From: Talinum fruticosum | Taxonomy: Eukaryota > Streptophyta > Magnoliopsida > Caryophyllales > Talinaceae | Direction: 5' to 3' | Length of the DNA: 64,000 nt | NCBI GenBank assembly: GCA_021018815.1 | Contig: JAITYX010000008.1 | Coordinates: forward strand, 6,694,001-6,758,000 | Part shown: in pieces, positions 35,301 through 45,591 of the stretch | Numbering within the stretch: the stretch's first letter is position 1 | How the letters are laid out: each line of letters opens with the position of its first letter | Translations under genes and position numbers: made by a program | Notes under the pieces: generated by a model | What the model saw: only the letters and a program-made list of their open reading frames with translations | Told to the model about the DNA's origin: nothing | Database searches by the model: none

Positions 35301-38300
35301 CTTCTTCATCGAGAATGTTGCACACTGAGCAATGCAGAACATGTAAAGGAAGGATTGAGTAAATTAGAAGAATGGTGTGGGCAAGCTACAGAGGAGGTAA
35401 TTTTTTACTACATCCTAGTGATCAGTCACACTTGTAGTTTATTGACGCTCATTTTTAACTGCGTATACTGGTAAAGTACAGTATTTTATCTAAGTGGACT
35501 TCTACCACGTGCGCGTGAAAGCTTGATTTATAACTTTCTCCAATTTCAGTTTGCAGGAACATCATGGGATGAGCTTAAGCACATAAGGGAAGCTATTGGG
35601 TTTCTGGTATTTCCTCCTTCCCTCTTGTAGTTTTTCACATCATTTCACTGAAAACTTGTCTTTAGAATTGGAATAAAATTTTATATAAAGTTGCTAACCT
35701 TGCTGAGCTAAACAATCTGGTATGCACTAAGTACCTATTTAACCATCATATTTCTATTCGTTCCACTTGTCATGGTATATTTGGTTTTGAATCCAACAAA
35801 GCCTTTTCTCAATGACGTGCAAATGTTAGTTATGTTTATCTTTCATTAGCAAGAGAACATGTGGTGAGCTCCATTAGGTCCCATGAATATTAATTTTGTT
35901 GTTTGCAGCCCCATGCAACTTACTATGTTTTATTCACGTTGGGCTTGCATAGGGCCCGTTTGATATGTACCATTGAAGGATAGGACATACTTTAACACGA
36001 ATTTTCTCTTCCATAAACGAGAACTTGCTGAGATCACACACACAGAAAAGGCTTTAATCATCACCATAACGTCATAGATTTCCAGGGAGGTCATGGATAT
36101 TAGTTGCCAGGGATCATGTGTTGCCAAGAGTGCACACTATGTTATACTTCATCAAAGTTCCATTACTTTGAAATTTGAATATGCTTTAATGAAATTATTG
36201 ATGAAAGCACCTGCCAGTTTTTGTTTATAGCTACTCAGAGGTAAACCCGTAGGGCTCAGAAGTTTCTTTTAGGGGTTTTCTAGGAACTGAAGCACAAGGA
36301 GCTAACAACTGGTGGAACTCAGACGATGAAAATTTCTAAAAGGCAGAAGGTTTGCCATGAGATATTCATTTATGGTAGTGGTTACTGCTAGTGTCAATTA
36401 GTTATTGTTACCCAGCGAAAAGAAAATGTGGTTAGTGGGCATCTGTATTTATCTTAAAATTCGTTAGGAACAAGTGTTCGAAAAGCGCCATATTAGGTTG
36501 AATGACGCTCATTAAAAATCTGAACGAGGTCTTTGAATGATATTAATAATATTTGATGCTTTGACTACACTTGGTGTGTTGTACATTAGTATTTAGTATT
36601 AGCCTCCCTTAGGCATGAATGCATATGTGAATGATTACAAAATGATTGGAGCCTTGGACAATCAAGCATGCAATAACGCACTCGAAAATCAATTATTGGT
36701 TAGTAGCACTAGAGCTCAAGTTTAACGCTGCCAATTGCATTAGGATCTTGCCTTAGATCATTTTGTAAACTTGAGAGGTCTCCTTACACAGGTTTGTCCA
36801 TTGTGTTATTGAGAACATTTGATGATATTGTTGGGAAGATTAGTGGCAAACAGTTAACATGAGCTAAAAGTCTAGAACTCTTTATGGTGCAACACTAGGG
36901 ACAGTTATGTTAGCTGGAGTACATAGTTTATTATGGTGGGGTTTATTCTCTGTTTTTTATTTGAAATCTGGAAAAATTAATGCATAGAACGTGAATTCTG
37001 AATAATATGGTTTATGGATAAGGCCAGACTAATACGTAAGAATCTTGATAAATTGGGATGAATTATGATGGTGACATCTAAATTCTGGATGATCTGAATG
37101 GACTTCTAAATCTGAAAGCTGGAAAAAGAAAGGGAATCTGTATAAATCTTTTATGAATCTGGAGTATACAAATTATGTCTAGATTAAATTGCACTAAACC
37201 CTAAGTAATTTTTTGAAAGTATGGAATGGAGTCAAATTCACTCATTTCTCTCCACAAACTACCCTATGGAGATATTTTGCGGGGTTTATCATCAGTAGAT
37301 CAGTTCTTTTCTAATGTTTGATTCCCTCCTGTTAAAGATGAAGGCTACCTTTCTTTTATATTGAATGTGCTATGGTCTTCCTACTTGAATGATATACTAA
37401 CTCTGCTATGGTAAATGGTGACCATATGGAGAATATATGATGCTTAATTCTGGGTACCCTCTCCCCTCTCTTCTTGCTGTCAATTGTCTACAAAATTACT
37501 AAGTTCTTGTACTAATTGACCCAAATAATTAACTTCAAAAATTCTCTGTTGGTTTATCCACAGGTTATGGATCAAAAGTCTAGCATCCCTTACGATGATA
37601 TAACAAATAATATTTGCCCGGTAAGTCTTTTCATTTCTGCCAAAATGGGTTATGTTGCCCAAGAAAGACACAATCATGTGCTTAAATTGGTGTGTCCTAT
37701 TTTAAAAGTAATTAAGTTCTCTTTACACTTTCAGTATGGAATTATGATTCATATGGAAATGGAACCTTGTGAGACATGCGTGAATCAGTTAGGATTATGT
37801 ACTATGTGATAGTAATGCTTGTCTCTTAGTGGTAATCTTTGTTGAGTGTGCTTGCTGGCCTTTTGCCTATGATAGTACTCTGCACTGATTTTGGTATGAA
37901 TTCTGAAAGTACTTTCTTAGACTTGAATGCAAGTTTTACCTTCACTGATGTAGTATTTCTCAGGTTCTTAGTGTCCATCAACTTTATAGAATATGTACAT
38001 TGTACTCGGATGACAAGAACAGCTCGGATGATAATAACAACACTTCAGGTGTTTCTCCAGATGTAAGCACACTTAGATAATGTTTTAGATGGAGTATGAG
38101 GACGCTATTTGCTTCTCTTTTCAGTAGTCTGACATCACTCTGCTTTGCACTACACAGGTCATTTCCAGCATCAAGGCATTGATGGGTGGAGAGGAGAATG
38201 AAACGAATGATGATGCAGCTGCCAATAATTTCTCATTAGATGATAATTCAAGGTGGGGAAAGACTCGGATTGAGGGGCGGGGGACTTTTTCTTGAGACTG

Positions 38301-38570
38301 GTGTTACTCAACTTTGGTGATTCCTAAGTTTTGAGTGTAATGTCATACTCAAGTGTTCCATGTCCAATATGGGTACTTTAGCTAATACAAAGAGTTCAAG
38401 GAACATGACTTGAAACCGACCAATCAGTTCTAACAATATAGTGTTTTAACTGCAGCATACCCATCTCTGTTGATGAACTGTCCGCCACTGGGGACGAGAA
38501 AGACTATGCTGGTGTAAAGGCGCCCGCTGACTTATGTGAGCATCCAGACTTCACATTTTTGCAGGATTGA
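10718..38570 (+). CDS. Class XI myosin heavy chain, 40 exons, with single-base lesions
   Basis: Plant myosin XI moves organelles and vesicles along actin. I traced the whole protein: SH3-like N-terminus, motor, six IQ motifs, coiled coil and dilute-type globular tail. It would be about 1557 residues (family about 1500-1560) if three bases are restored. Exon 1 is only the ATG (10718-10720), spliced to GCTACAACA at 11395. The stop TGA is at 38568-38570. Exon coordinates are given in the five block entries. Four breaks are seen: exon 7 lacks one base near 17247, the acceptor before exon 14 reads CG instead of AG (22121-22122), exon 26 lacks one T near 30263 unless a downstream acceptor is used, and exon 27 lacks one A near 31406. 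All other exons join in frame. I cannot name the XI subtype. The gene is either real but mis-sequenced or a recent pseudogene. Confidence 0.85.
12631..12718. repeat. Two-copy tandem repeat in myosin intron 2
   Basis: AATCCTTGGT followed by a CCATTATGATCACAAAAAGG block occurs twice, about 44 bp apart, with a few differences. It is intronic and non-coding. Confidence 0.85.
14324..14372. repeat. (TCTGTC)n/(CT)n microsatellite after myosin exon 3
   Basis: A mixed CTCTGT/CTCT repeat begins 7 bp into the intron after the exon 3 donor (14317), close enough to influence its splicing. Confidence 0.8.
14463..14560 (+). repeat. Dispersed short repeat, family tail (copy in myosin intron 3)
   Basis: GGGTTAAGGCTGCTGCTGCA followed by a GGTGGGACTCTTAGGGTATG-type block, ending in repeats of GGATTTAGATTT. 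The same tail is seen at 27864-27955 and 47789-47880, and shorter relatives lie at 15334-15415, 15708-15778 and 18162-18245. The GGTAAGGCTGCNTACAT...CCCTACCTAGGTGGGA layout resembles the 3' region of plant SINEs such as Au. Confidence 0.55.
15334..15415 (+). repeat. SINE-tail-like fragment
   Basis: GGGTAAGGCTGCTCTGCAAT then CCCTGCCTAGGCGGGACTTT: same layout as the tail at 14463-14560 but more diverged. Intronic. Confidence 0.5.
15708..15778 (+). repeat. SINE-tail-like fragment ending in TTGTTGTTTG
   Basis: A GGTATATGTAGACCTCTAGA stretch then CAAGATCCACATTGGATTGTTGTTG. A terminal (TTG)n is a known end of Au-type plant SINEs. It lies just before myosin exon 4 (15816). Confidence 0.45.
18162..18245 (+). 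repeat. SINE-tail-like fragment
   Basis: AGCAAGGTTGTCTACATCTG, then CCCAACCTTTCTTAGGTGGG, then GTGGTGGTTGCTGCTGCTGC. This is the Au-like tail order, ending in a TTG/CTG repeat, 70 bp before myosin exon 8. Confidence 0.5.
21335..21480. repeat. AT-only tract in the 2.3-kb myosin intron 13
   Basis: About 145 bp of TATATTA/AATATA permutations with many overlapping palindromes. The intron (19780-22122) otherwise shows no gene that I can recognise. Its acceptor is the one that reads CG instead of AG. Confidence 0.85.
24331..25793 (+). other. Myosin XI exons 21-22: IQ-motif neck
   Basis: Exons 24331-24536 and 25674-25793, with the end of exon 20, encode six light-chain or calmodulin-binding IQ repeats. 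Seen in order are [69 protein letters not shown] and [14 protein letters not shown]. The fourth has Glu at the usual Gln position. Six IQ motifs is the class XI number and sets the long step. The intron between the two exons (24537-25673) contains a GC-rich transposon-like insertion. Confidence 0.88.
24994..25517. mobile_element. GC-rich TIR element in myosin intron 21
   Basis: The ends CTTAGTTTAAAAAGCTC and its inverse GCTTTTTTAAACTAAG enclose about 520 bp. The termini and nearby arms are strikingly GC-rich (GGCGCAAAAAGCGC, GGGCTTCGAGG against GGGCTTCGGGCTTTTGTGAG) compared with the AT-rich intron. It has no coding capacity. It fits a non-autonomous DNA transposon; the superfamily is unassigned. 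Confidence 0.6.
27690..27955 (+). repeat. Dispersed repeat, full-length-like copy in myosin intron 23
   Basis: From TTTGTCCACTTTCTGGATGG through TTTTAAATCTAAGGTCTAAT to a GGGTAAGACTGCTACATCGG tail. It aligns by eye along its whole length with 47610-47880, and its first 100 bp with 44030-44130. Same orientation, no coding capacity. The ends are not clearly inverted, so it is more SINE-like than MITE-like. Confidence 0.6.
28091..28209. repeat. Two-copy tandem repeat, about 67-bp period
   Basis: CAAATTTTTGAACCAATTCT and CAAATTTCTGAACCAATTCT begin two diverged copies, each ending near ATAGAG. Located in myosin intron 23. Confidence 0.75.
29238..29470. repeat. Three-copy minisatellite, 78-bp unit
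   Basis: The unit starting TTTTCAGCTATTGATTAACT occurs at 29238, 29316 and 29394. The first two copies look identical; the third differs near its end. The array finishes 13 bp before the acceptor of myosin exon 24 (29484), and each unit carries its own TTTTCAG that looks like a splice acceptor. Confidence 0.95.
31640..38570 (+). other. Myosin XI exons 29-40: globular tail (dilute domain) and stop
   Basis: Exons: 31640-31714, 31822-31992, 32417-32554, 32726-32905, 32993-33103, 33206-33276, 35297-35396, 35550-35606, 37564-37620, 37964-38062, 38158-38252, 38456-38570. Cargo-binding globular tail. Recognisable segments are [47 protein letters not shown], the dilute-domain [20 protein letters not shown] and [20 protein letters not shown]. 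Relatives in this segment share the order, and every exon here is in frame. An Asn/Ser-rich stretch (about 38000-38060) and a divergent acidic C-terminus ending DFTFLQD are less conserved. A MITE-like insert lies in the 2-kb intron 33277-35296. Confidence 0.88.
34230..35053. mobile_element. MITE-like element in myosin intron 34
   Basis: The left terminus TAAGGGCTGTTTGGTTCAG and the right terminus CCAACCAAACACCCCCTTA are inverted copies of the GGGNTGTTTGGTT type common in plant non-autonomous DNA transposons. The flanks TAA and TTA may be a 3-bp target duplication of the PIF/Harbinger kind, but they are not identical. The interior (about 820 bp) is A-rich with GAAATGAAATGAA-type runs and no coding frame. 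Confidence 0.6.
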
Positions 38571-39191
38571 AGTTTGAGATGACTGATATCTAAGGCTAGT
38601 TCAATTGCCAAGTCCTTTACTGACTACTCCTTGTTTGTCCAACCAAAGTTCCCTATTCCTCTCTGGCTCTCTTTTCTCCCCCTTCTCTGATTTGTATTGC
38701 AATTTCCTCTGCCCCCATTTGTATATTAGATCACCTTCAGTTAGATTTGTATAGTTCAAATAGGGTTTTTGTTGTAGGTCAAGGGGCTACATTTTATTCT
38801 TTAGTTGTTTGGATTCCTCTAATTCTTTGGTAGGATTTGTAGGCCAGAAACAGTTCATTTTTGCAGAGAATGGCAATAGAATGATGTTTTCTTTTTTCTT
38901 TTTTTGGGGCCAATGTAACAGAAGATATACTGTATAGAGCTGTATTTCACTTTGAATTGCATAATTGTATATCAAATTAAAAGAAAAGGAACGGTACTCG
39001 AGCCAATTTTATCCCTTTTTTTTTTTTCGTGGGTCTTTGCTCATAATTGTGTGTTAAGCTTCTGATATTGTTAAAATCAGACTATAAATTTAGGGTCTTG
39101 CCGGATACAATATTCATAGCCTAGTTTCAGTACTGAATTTGCTGGCATACCTTCTGGTGGAACCGCATTGTAATTTTGTGTATTTTAGGTA

Positions 39192-39591
39192 TTGTTCGAC
39201 AAAATGAAACTATTTGAGTAGTGGATAATTATTTGTGTAGTTGATAGTTATTTAGATAGCCGATAACTATGATTTTAGTTGTTAACGGATAGGTGTTTAA
39301 TTGAGTGGTTGAATAAATGTGTTCGGTAAATTTAATTATTGAGTTAGTTAATTATTGTAAATTTGCCAAATATAAATTAATGAATTGATACTTTTGTCAA
39401 AAAAATATGAAACACTACTTTTAAATGTAAAAAACTAATATTCTTAACTTTTCAAAAATACTAATTGAAATATTATAAGTTAATGCAAACACTAATTAAA
39501 ATACTATCTTACCGAACACTAATATTTGGTTGACTAATATTTTGACTTGATCAAAACCCTAAAAACTAATCCAAACATTGTTGTCGAACAT
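39192..39591. mobile_element. MITE-like element, copy 2
   Basis: The ends TTGTTCGACAA and TTGTCGAACA are inverted. The body matches 1733-2160. The duplicated block B has the uninterrupted sequence here (near 44880), so B is effectively the empty site and the insertion came after the duplication. Confidence 0.75.
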
Positions 39592-39692
39592 GTTTTTAGA
39601 CCTAAGGTTATAAATTAGAGTGCAATTTTGATTGTTTAATCCAACATAAATGATTATTTATTTTTAAATGAGCGGGACAATGAAGATTAACA

Positions 39693-41204
39693 TCAGTTAA
39701 TTACTCCTTTAGAACAACAATTTTCGAAGAAAGGAGGATAACATTGGCCTTCGGCGTAGCCACTCCTCCTGCAAAGTACATCGCAATCTGGTATGTTGTC
39801 GCACTTTCCTACGCATACCACTGCTTCCCCTGCCCTTATACGTTTACATGTTAGCCAACATTCACAATATTAGTTTGGTTGTTTCGATCTAACTTTTTTT
39901 TTCTTTTATCTTTTGCTAATAATGCGCAAGTCGATATAAGTGAGATTCGAATACAAATATCTAATAACAATTCTAAAAATTTTAGGGGTTTTTGACAAAT
40001 AAATAAAGGATTTTTAACATAAAAAGAATATTTTAAGACTCTTTGGTTTAATTTTTCCTGGATTCATTGAGGATAAAATAAATTTTTATATGTCTGCAAA
40101 AAACATTACTTTAAAAGGAAGGTACTTAGAACTAGTTTTTTATATTTGAGGGGCCTGTAATAGTTATACCATATTTTAGGGTATCTAAGAGTAGTTTTTT
40201 ATAACCGAAGGTCTGTAAATAGTTACACCATATCTTAGAGTACCTATTGAATAATTTTTCATAACTGAAAAACCCGTAAATAATTACACCATACCTTAAC
40301 ATACCTTTGTGTAATTTTTTGAGAATAAGAATATATATATTAGAGATCTGTAAAAACAAGAATCATGCTAAGAATATTATTTATACAATTGGTGGCCAAA
40401 ATATAAGAAAGGTTCAAATTAAATAGCTATAAAGTGCAGAGTCCATCAATAGAAAACATTAAACAAAAATCAATGTCCAACTACACAAAACAAATGCCCA
40501 AATACCAATAAAACTAGAGGCAATACACAAGAAATACAACACAAAAAACTTTGAATGATAATATTACATTAAAAAAACAAATTGGTACCCTCCTGAATCC
40601 ATCCATGTCTAATACTGTAATAAGTACTCAATTAAGTTCCACATTTGTGCAGGGTTAGCCTCTTATTTATTTAAATTTTGCTAGCCTTAGCACAACCGTT
40701 TTTTTTAAAACAAAAAAATATGGTAAGAGTACTATACTAAGATTACCAGTCTCCTAAAAATTATTGTTTTTGGCCTTTTCTATACTGATCTTAATATAAT
40801 ATTTGGTTCGATGTAATATAATGCAATAAATTTCATAAAGCAACCACGATTATGTAGTTTATGATAATTATATTTGCATAGTAGTTATTTGATTGCAACA
40901 TTATCATACAAACAAATAAATTAAATAAAAACACAATTACAAACTTATTTACATTGTACGTTGATTACATCCAACTAAACGTTACATAAACGTCACAGGT
41001 GATCAGTGGAACAACCTCAAACCCCCAGGGCGTTCTTGAAGTTGAATTTAATTTGCAAAAAACATATAATTCTCGAAGGATTAAGAAGAGCGGAGATAAG
41101 AATTCAACATACCAAGTGATAAAAAAAGGAGAAATAAGACTGCGATGAACAACAATGCTGGGAACACATGCTTCAAAAACAGGAGTCACATTATTGACTG
41201 CCAT
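39693..41204 (-). pseudogene. Defensin-like (DEFL) gene, damaged copy A
   Basis: Exon 1 is 41204-41113 and exon 2 is 39829-39693, with donor CTTG|GTATGT and acceptor GGCAG. Exon 2 reads cleanly to TGA with cysteine spacing C-x3-C-x5-C-x3-C-x9-C-x6-CC and a gamma-core-like SGYAEGQC, as in copy B. Exon 1 is 92 nt against 91 in B. The extra base, near 41184, throws the signal peptide out of frame, leaving no hydrophobic core. The upstream TATATATA of copy B is TACATATA here. The intron is 1283 bp against 301 bp in B because of an insert. It looks like a secreted-peptide gene that lost its leader and perhaps its promoter while the mature peptide exon stayed intact. A one-base sequencing error is the alternative. 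Confidence 0.7.
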
Positions 41205-41429
41205 GTTCAATAATCTTGCAAAAATATATCACTCAAAATGTTATGTGTAATTCGTGCCTTGAATTGGTATATGTAGAATTATAGAACTGAGAAATTCCAA
41301 GCATGATTAGTATTATCGGGATACTCAAAATCACCATTCAACACATGTATTATTGGGATTAAAGATCAAACATGATTTGTTGCATCTTTTAATCACCATT
41401 CAAAGGAAAGATACTCAAAATCTTTCTAA

Positions 41430-42690
41430 TGTATTATTGGAATTAAATATTGTCGTGTAATTTGGGGGTAAATTAGTGTACAATTGCATACCGATTAGTA
41501 TACAATAATATAGATCGTTATGTACGCCTAGAACTAATTAGTGTACAATTGTATTGTACATAAATGAGGGCAGATTTAAGAAGGGCTTATGAGTGTCCTG
41601 GGACACCCATAAAAATTAAACTAAACTAAGCAGTAGACTTACGTGTATAATGGGACACCCATAAAAAACATTGTGTAGACATCAATAAGCCCAAAAAAAT
41701 TAACCTAAACTAAGCAGCAAATTTACATATATAATGGGACACCCATAAAAAACATTATGTAGGCCCAATTTACCAAGTCCAGTGTCAATTTTTATTTGTC
41801 AAATTTTGGCGAGATTTGTTGACCCTCAATTACACGGTACGCTCACTCTCTCTCCTCTTAATTGTTCCTAGCTCACGCACGCTCCTTTTTCTGCTCTGGT
41901 CTCTGCCATAGCTTCACCCACTGTTGCACACTCACTGACCCACGGTTCTCTCTCCTCTGCCTCCCATCGGCGTTGCTCCACCCTATCGAAGCACTTCTCC
42001 TCGGCGCTGGCCCCTACCCACCGGTGTCCAGCCTGCCCAGCAACGGCAGGGCGATGCTGCTTGCTCTACTCCTTCTCTTAATTGCTCTCGCCCACGACCC
42101 ACCACCCAGACTCCAGCCGCCGTCAGTTCCGGCGCCACTATTACCATCGGCCGCCCACCCAAAGTCCAACAAGCCTACCACTCTTTCATTCAATTTCAGA
42201 TCTTTATATGGTTTTGAAATTCCTTTTAGATTTGATAGAATTATGAATGCATTGTTGATTGGTGTTGTTGTGTGATTGATTGTTGATATTATTTGTGATT
42301 GGTGGTTTAGAAATTTATTGATTGTTGATTAGAGTTGTGAAAATTGAAATGTAATTAGAGGACATAGATTGATTTGTTGATTGTTTAGAAATTTATTTGT
42401 TGGTCAAGTGAATGAATTTTTATTTTTATTTTTCAGTTTATATGGATCAAAGAAATTTGCAAAAATCTCGCAAGGGACACCCATAGATAGGCTAGCTCCG
42501 CCCATCGATTTCAAAGCATGGATCCTTGTAAGGGACGCCCATAGATGAAAATTCTAACTCTACCACTGACACTAATCAGTATACAATTCTATACTAATCA
42601 ATATATAATTTTACACTAATTAAACACATAAATACTAATTAACCCCAGAAATACATGATGATATGTAGTTTTGGAAGGACCATATACTAG
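41430..42690. mobile_element. Insertion within duplication copy A (probable transposon)
   Basis: Absent from copy B, where the flanks meet near 45690. It contains direct repeats of GGGACACCCATAAAAA (about 41590, 41650 and 41735) and GGGAC(A/G)CCCATAGATGA-type motifs near 42475 and 42530. A C-rich stretch at 41862-42275 can be read for 137 codons but has no recognisable domain. No target duplication could be fixed by eye. Confidence 0.5.
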
Positions 42691-44193
42691 TCATCATTCA
42701 TGCATGTAAAAGTCATAAGGGTCATGTGAAATACAATCTTTTAAGGTTATTTTGACTTTTTTAAAAGTATTATTATTAACGATAACCGGACAAGTAACTA
42801 GTTGAATATTTATGTGGTTTGATAGGTCAGTTCATTTTTATGGGTTTGATACTTAATATTAAGATTGGTTCATAATTCTGGTCAGGATATCAAGAGGTTT
42901 GAGGAATCTTTTTCAATAACATTAAGTCCACAGCTACTTGAAAATAATTAGGTCTTTTTTTTATTTTTTTTAGAATCATTTGATTTCATATCTGATAATT
43001 TTAAACCTTATCATGTTTAAAATTTTGTCGATATTCATACAATTCTGTTAAATAACAACATATATTGACCATTCAATTCATATCTCGTATCATCTTTTAG
43101 ACGAAAGAAAATCTGTCAAAATTTCCTCTAAAATTCCGTCTGAAATATAACTTCTTTTCAGTAATGAGTGAGAGATTGATGTAGAGACAACAGCAACCAA
43201 AATTTATCTTTTTTTAAAAAAAAAATTAAAAATCAAATATTTGATTTCACTATCTACATGTAACTGTAATGATGTATGCATCTCACATATTGACTTTGAC
43301 TATTTAGAATTTTACTTAAAACTATGCAAGAACATCCTACGTACATAATATTATCATTCACCAACACCAAAATGAAATCGAACGCAAAACAAGTATGATT
43401 ATATATATCAACTTAAGTTACGTCATTCTTATTGACAGATCCAAAAACCAAATGTATTGGGTCGGAAATAATATATATTTAATTTCATCATCTGTATTGG
43501 AATTATTATGTGTATATTTAATTTTTTTGTGAAAAAATGCTTTTTATATATATTTTTGAGATGACCCCGATTGCTTGTACATAGATCCGCGTAGGTCATT
43601 CCTTGCGTAATTATGTAGGTGATTTGTTTTTCTAAATTTCTCCTTCACTAGAAATAACATTAATTAATTATTTAACTAATAATTAATTAGTTGATGAGCT
43701 TAATTTGGCTAGGGATCAATGTAGAGTCCACACTACATTATTGGAAGGCAATCATTTTGACTTGCTTCCATCAAATCTGCAAAATTTGAGTGTAATTATT
43801 GGTTTAAGAGAATTCTATGTGCTTATATTGCCTAATATACATATAATAATAATCCCAATACATATACAATAAAATAATCTGCCATTCGCCTTATTGCCTA
43901 ATATATTTATCCAAAACTCCATTATGCTTTTTGGGATTTAATATGAAATATTTATTTTTTCCCAAAAAAATGCCCTTTAACTATCTATAGATTAGAGAAT
44001 CTAAATTAAAACATGGTTCTTACAAATGATATATTTGTCCACTTTCTGGATAGTAGTTATAAATAGCAAAATTTGACAATTTTTTTTGTCAAACTTGAAT
44101 TATAGTGGATTAAATTAAAATAATTTTTTATATGTTTGAATCGTGCCAGGTCAATTTTCTACAGCTGAAGTTTTTTGGTTGTTCGTATTCGTC

Positions 44194-44780
44194 TGTTGAG
44201 GGTTTATTTCAGCTGTTATTTGGGGATTATTGTAAGGATTATTGCTGAGTTTATTGACTTGTTTATTACTAGTGATGGCCATAACTTCCACCTCTTTATA
44301 AATCCCGCCATTTTTATTCACCAAATTATCCCAATATCATCCCAAATATTTCTGCACCATTTCTCTTTGTGGATTTATCTCCATTATCCACTTTTAGGTG
44401 TTGTGAGTGAGTGTTTGAGAGTATTTGTAATTTTTTATTGTTCTAATCTCGTTATGCTTTCATGTCTCTTGAGATTGAATTTTGTACTCATTCGTATTAG
44501 TGCATTTCTTATTTCCACTTGTACTTTTCTCCCTATTTTGGATTTTCACAAAAATCCCAATGTTATTTTTACTCTTACCTTCTTGCTTATATTTTTTGAA
44601 TATTTTACATCCTACTCGCTTCTATTACATACGTTGCTCTTTTTCTAAACAAGTGCTATCAGAGCATTTCGGTTCAACGATGTCATATGTCATAAAGTTT
44701 GATACTCAAAAGTTCGATGGTGAGATCAATTTCAGCATCTGAAAAATTCAGATGACAACCGTTCTTATTAATATGTCTTG
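44194..44780 (+). mobile_element. Ty1/copia remnant: 5' LTR, primer-binding site and start of gag
   Basis: The putative LTR runs from TGTTGAGGG (44194) to AAACA (44651). AGTGCTATCAGAGC follows, the usual binding site for initiator-Met tRNA in plant copia elements. The next ATG (44680) opens a frame with FDTQKFDGEINFSIW-KIQM, matching the copia gag start (KFDG-x-NF-x-x-W). A base is missing at the Trp codon and a TGA follows within 100 bp, so only about 600 bp of the 5' end remain. It lies between the two halves of the segmental duplication. Confidence 0.7.
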
Positions 44781-45000
44781 AAGAAGGCTTTGGCCTCAAA
44801 ATTAATAACCTAGTTTTAAGTGCTCAATTTGCTTACATACCTTCTCGCAGTAACTGTATTATTGTAAGTTTGTGTACTTTTTTTGAAGAAAAATGACTTT
44901 AAGGCTATAAATTAGAGTGCAATTTTGATGATATAATCCAACATATATGATTATTTATTTTTGAATCAGTAGAACAATGAAGATTAACATGAGTTAATTA

Positions 45001-45517
45001 CTAAGTACAACAACAATATTGGTAAAAAGGAGGATAACAATGGCCTTCGGAGAAGCCACTCCTCTTGCAAAATGCATCGCAATCTGGTATGTCCTCACAC
45101 TTTCCTTGGCATTCTACTGCTTCCCCTGCCCATGTACATTTATTTGTCAGCCAACATTCACAATATTAGTTTCATTGCTCCTCCTATCATTTTTTTTTTT
45201 TTGAATGAGGTGTGAAGGTCAATGTCAGCAGCGTGATAGCCACACACCCACCTTCCTCCCTCCCCCGGTTCGATTCTGGGACGAACGATTTCCTCTTTCT
45301 TGAGGAGATCGTGTAGGGTAAATTTTTCTGAGATAAGGGGTCTAGAAGGTCGGTATGCTTATTAAAAAATTATAGATATAATTCTCAAAAAAGAATAAGA
45401 AGAGCAGAGATAAGAATTCAGCATACCAAGCGATGAAGAAAGGAGAAATAAGACTGTGATCAACAACAATGCTGGGAACACATGCTTCAAAAACACAGTC
45501 ACATTCTTGACTTCCAT
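45001..45517 (-). CDS. Defensin-like secreted cysteine-rich peptide (DEFL), intact copy B
   Basis: Two exons, 45517-45427 and 45125-45001, total 216 nt, 71 codons plus TAG. Donor CTTG|GTATGC and acceptor GGCAG|GG join in phase 1. Residues 1-31 are a signal peptide: MEVKN, then a hydrophobic core rich in Leu/Val/Phe, then SSSLG. The mature part of about 40 residues has eight cysteines spaced C-x3-C-x5-C-x3-C-x9-C-x6-CCC, with a gamma-core-like SGFSEGHC. This matches plant defensin-like families, which act in antimicrobial defence or in reproductive signalling; the sequence does not say which. The cysteines lie in exon 2 and the signal in exon 1, the usual DEFL gene layout. A TATA box is at 45584-45591. 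Both exons are shorter than most gene finders accept. Confidence 0.82.
45190..45350 (+). mobile_element. SINE-like insert in the DEFL copy B intron
   Basis: GTCAGCAGCGTGATAGCC is a weak A box and GGTTCGATTCTGG a good B box 40 nt later, with a T-rich stretch at the left end. Copy A has unrelated sequence here. It occupies about half of the 301-bp DEFL intron. Confidence 0.5.
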
Positions 45518-45583
45518 GTTCAATAATCTTGCAAAAATATCACAATCCTCAAAATGTTATGTATAATTCTTGCCCTAAATTGG

Positions 45584-45591
45584 TATATATA
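45584..45591 (-). promoter_or_regulatory. TATA box of DEFL copy B
   Basis: TATATATA on the minus strand, about 67 nt before the ATG at 45517. The same position in copy A reads TACATATA. The TSS is not determinable from sequence. Confidence 0.5.

Larger units (their letters stand above)
39105..44135. repeat. Tandem segmental duplication, copy A
   Basis: Related by eye, in the same order, to 44805-47710: 39105-39192 with 44805-44880, 39592-39905 with 44885-45190, 41075-41430 with 45390-45690, 42690-43530 with 45695-46740, and 43975-44130 with 47550-47710. Copy A is longer because of inserts at 39192-39591, about 39910-41070 and about 41430-42690. Each copy contains one defensin-like gene on the minus strand. 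Confidence 0.8.

Noticed and set aside
41862..42275. 137-codon frame in a C-rich stretch
   Set aside because: It is low-complexity, rich in Leu, Pro and Ser, starts at an alternative codon and lies inside an insert absent from the duplicated copy.
44175..44648. 157-codon hydrophobic frame resembling a membrane protein
   Set aside because: It lies within the copia LTR; T-rich DNA translates to Leu/Phe/Ile.
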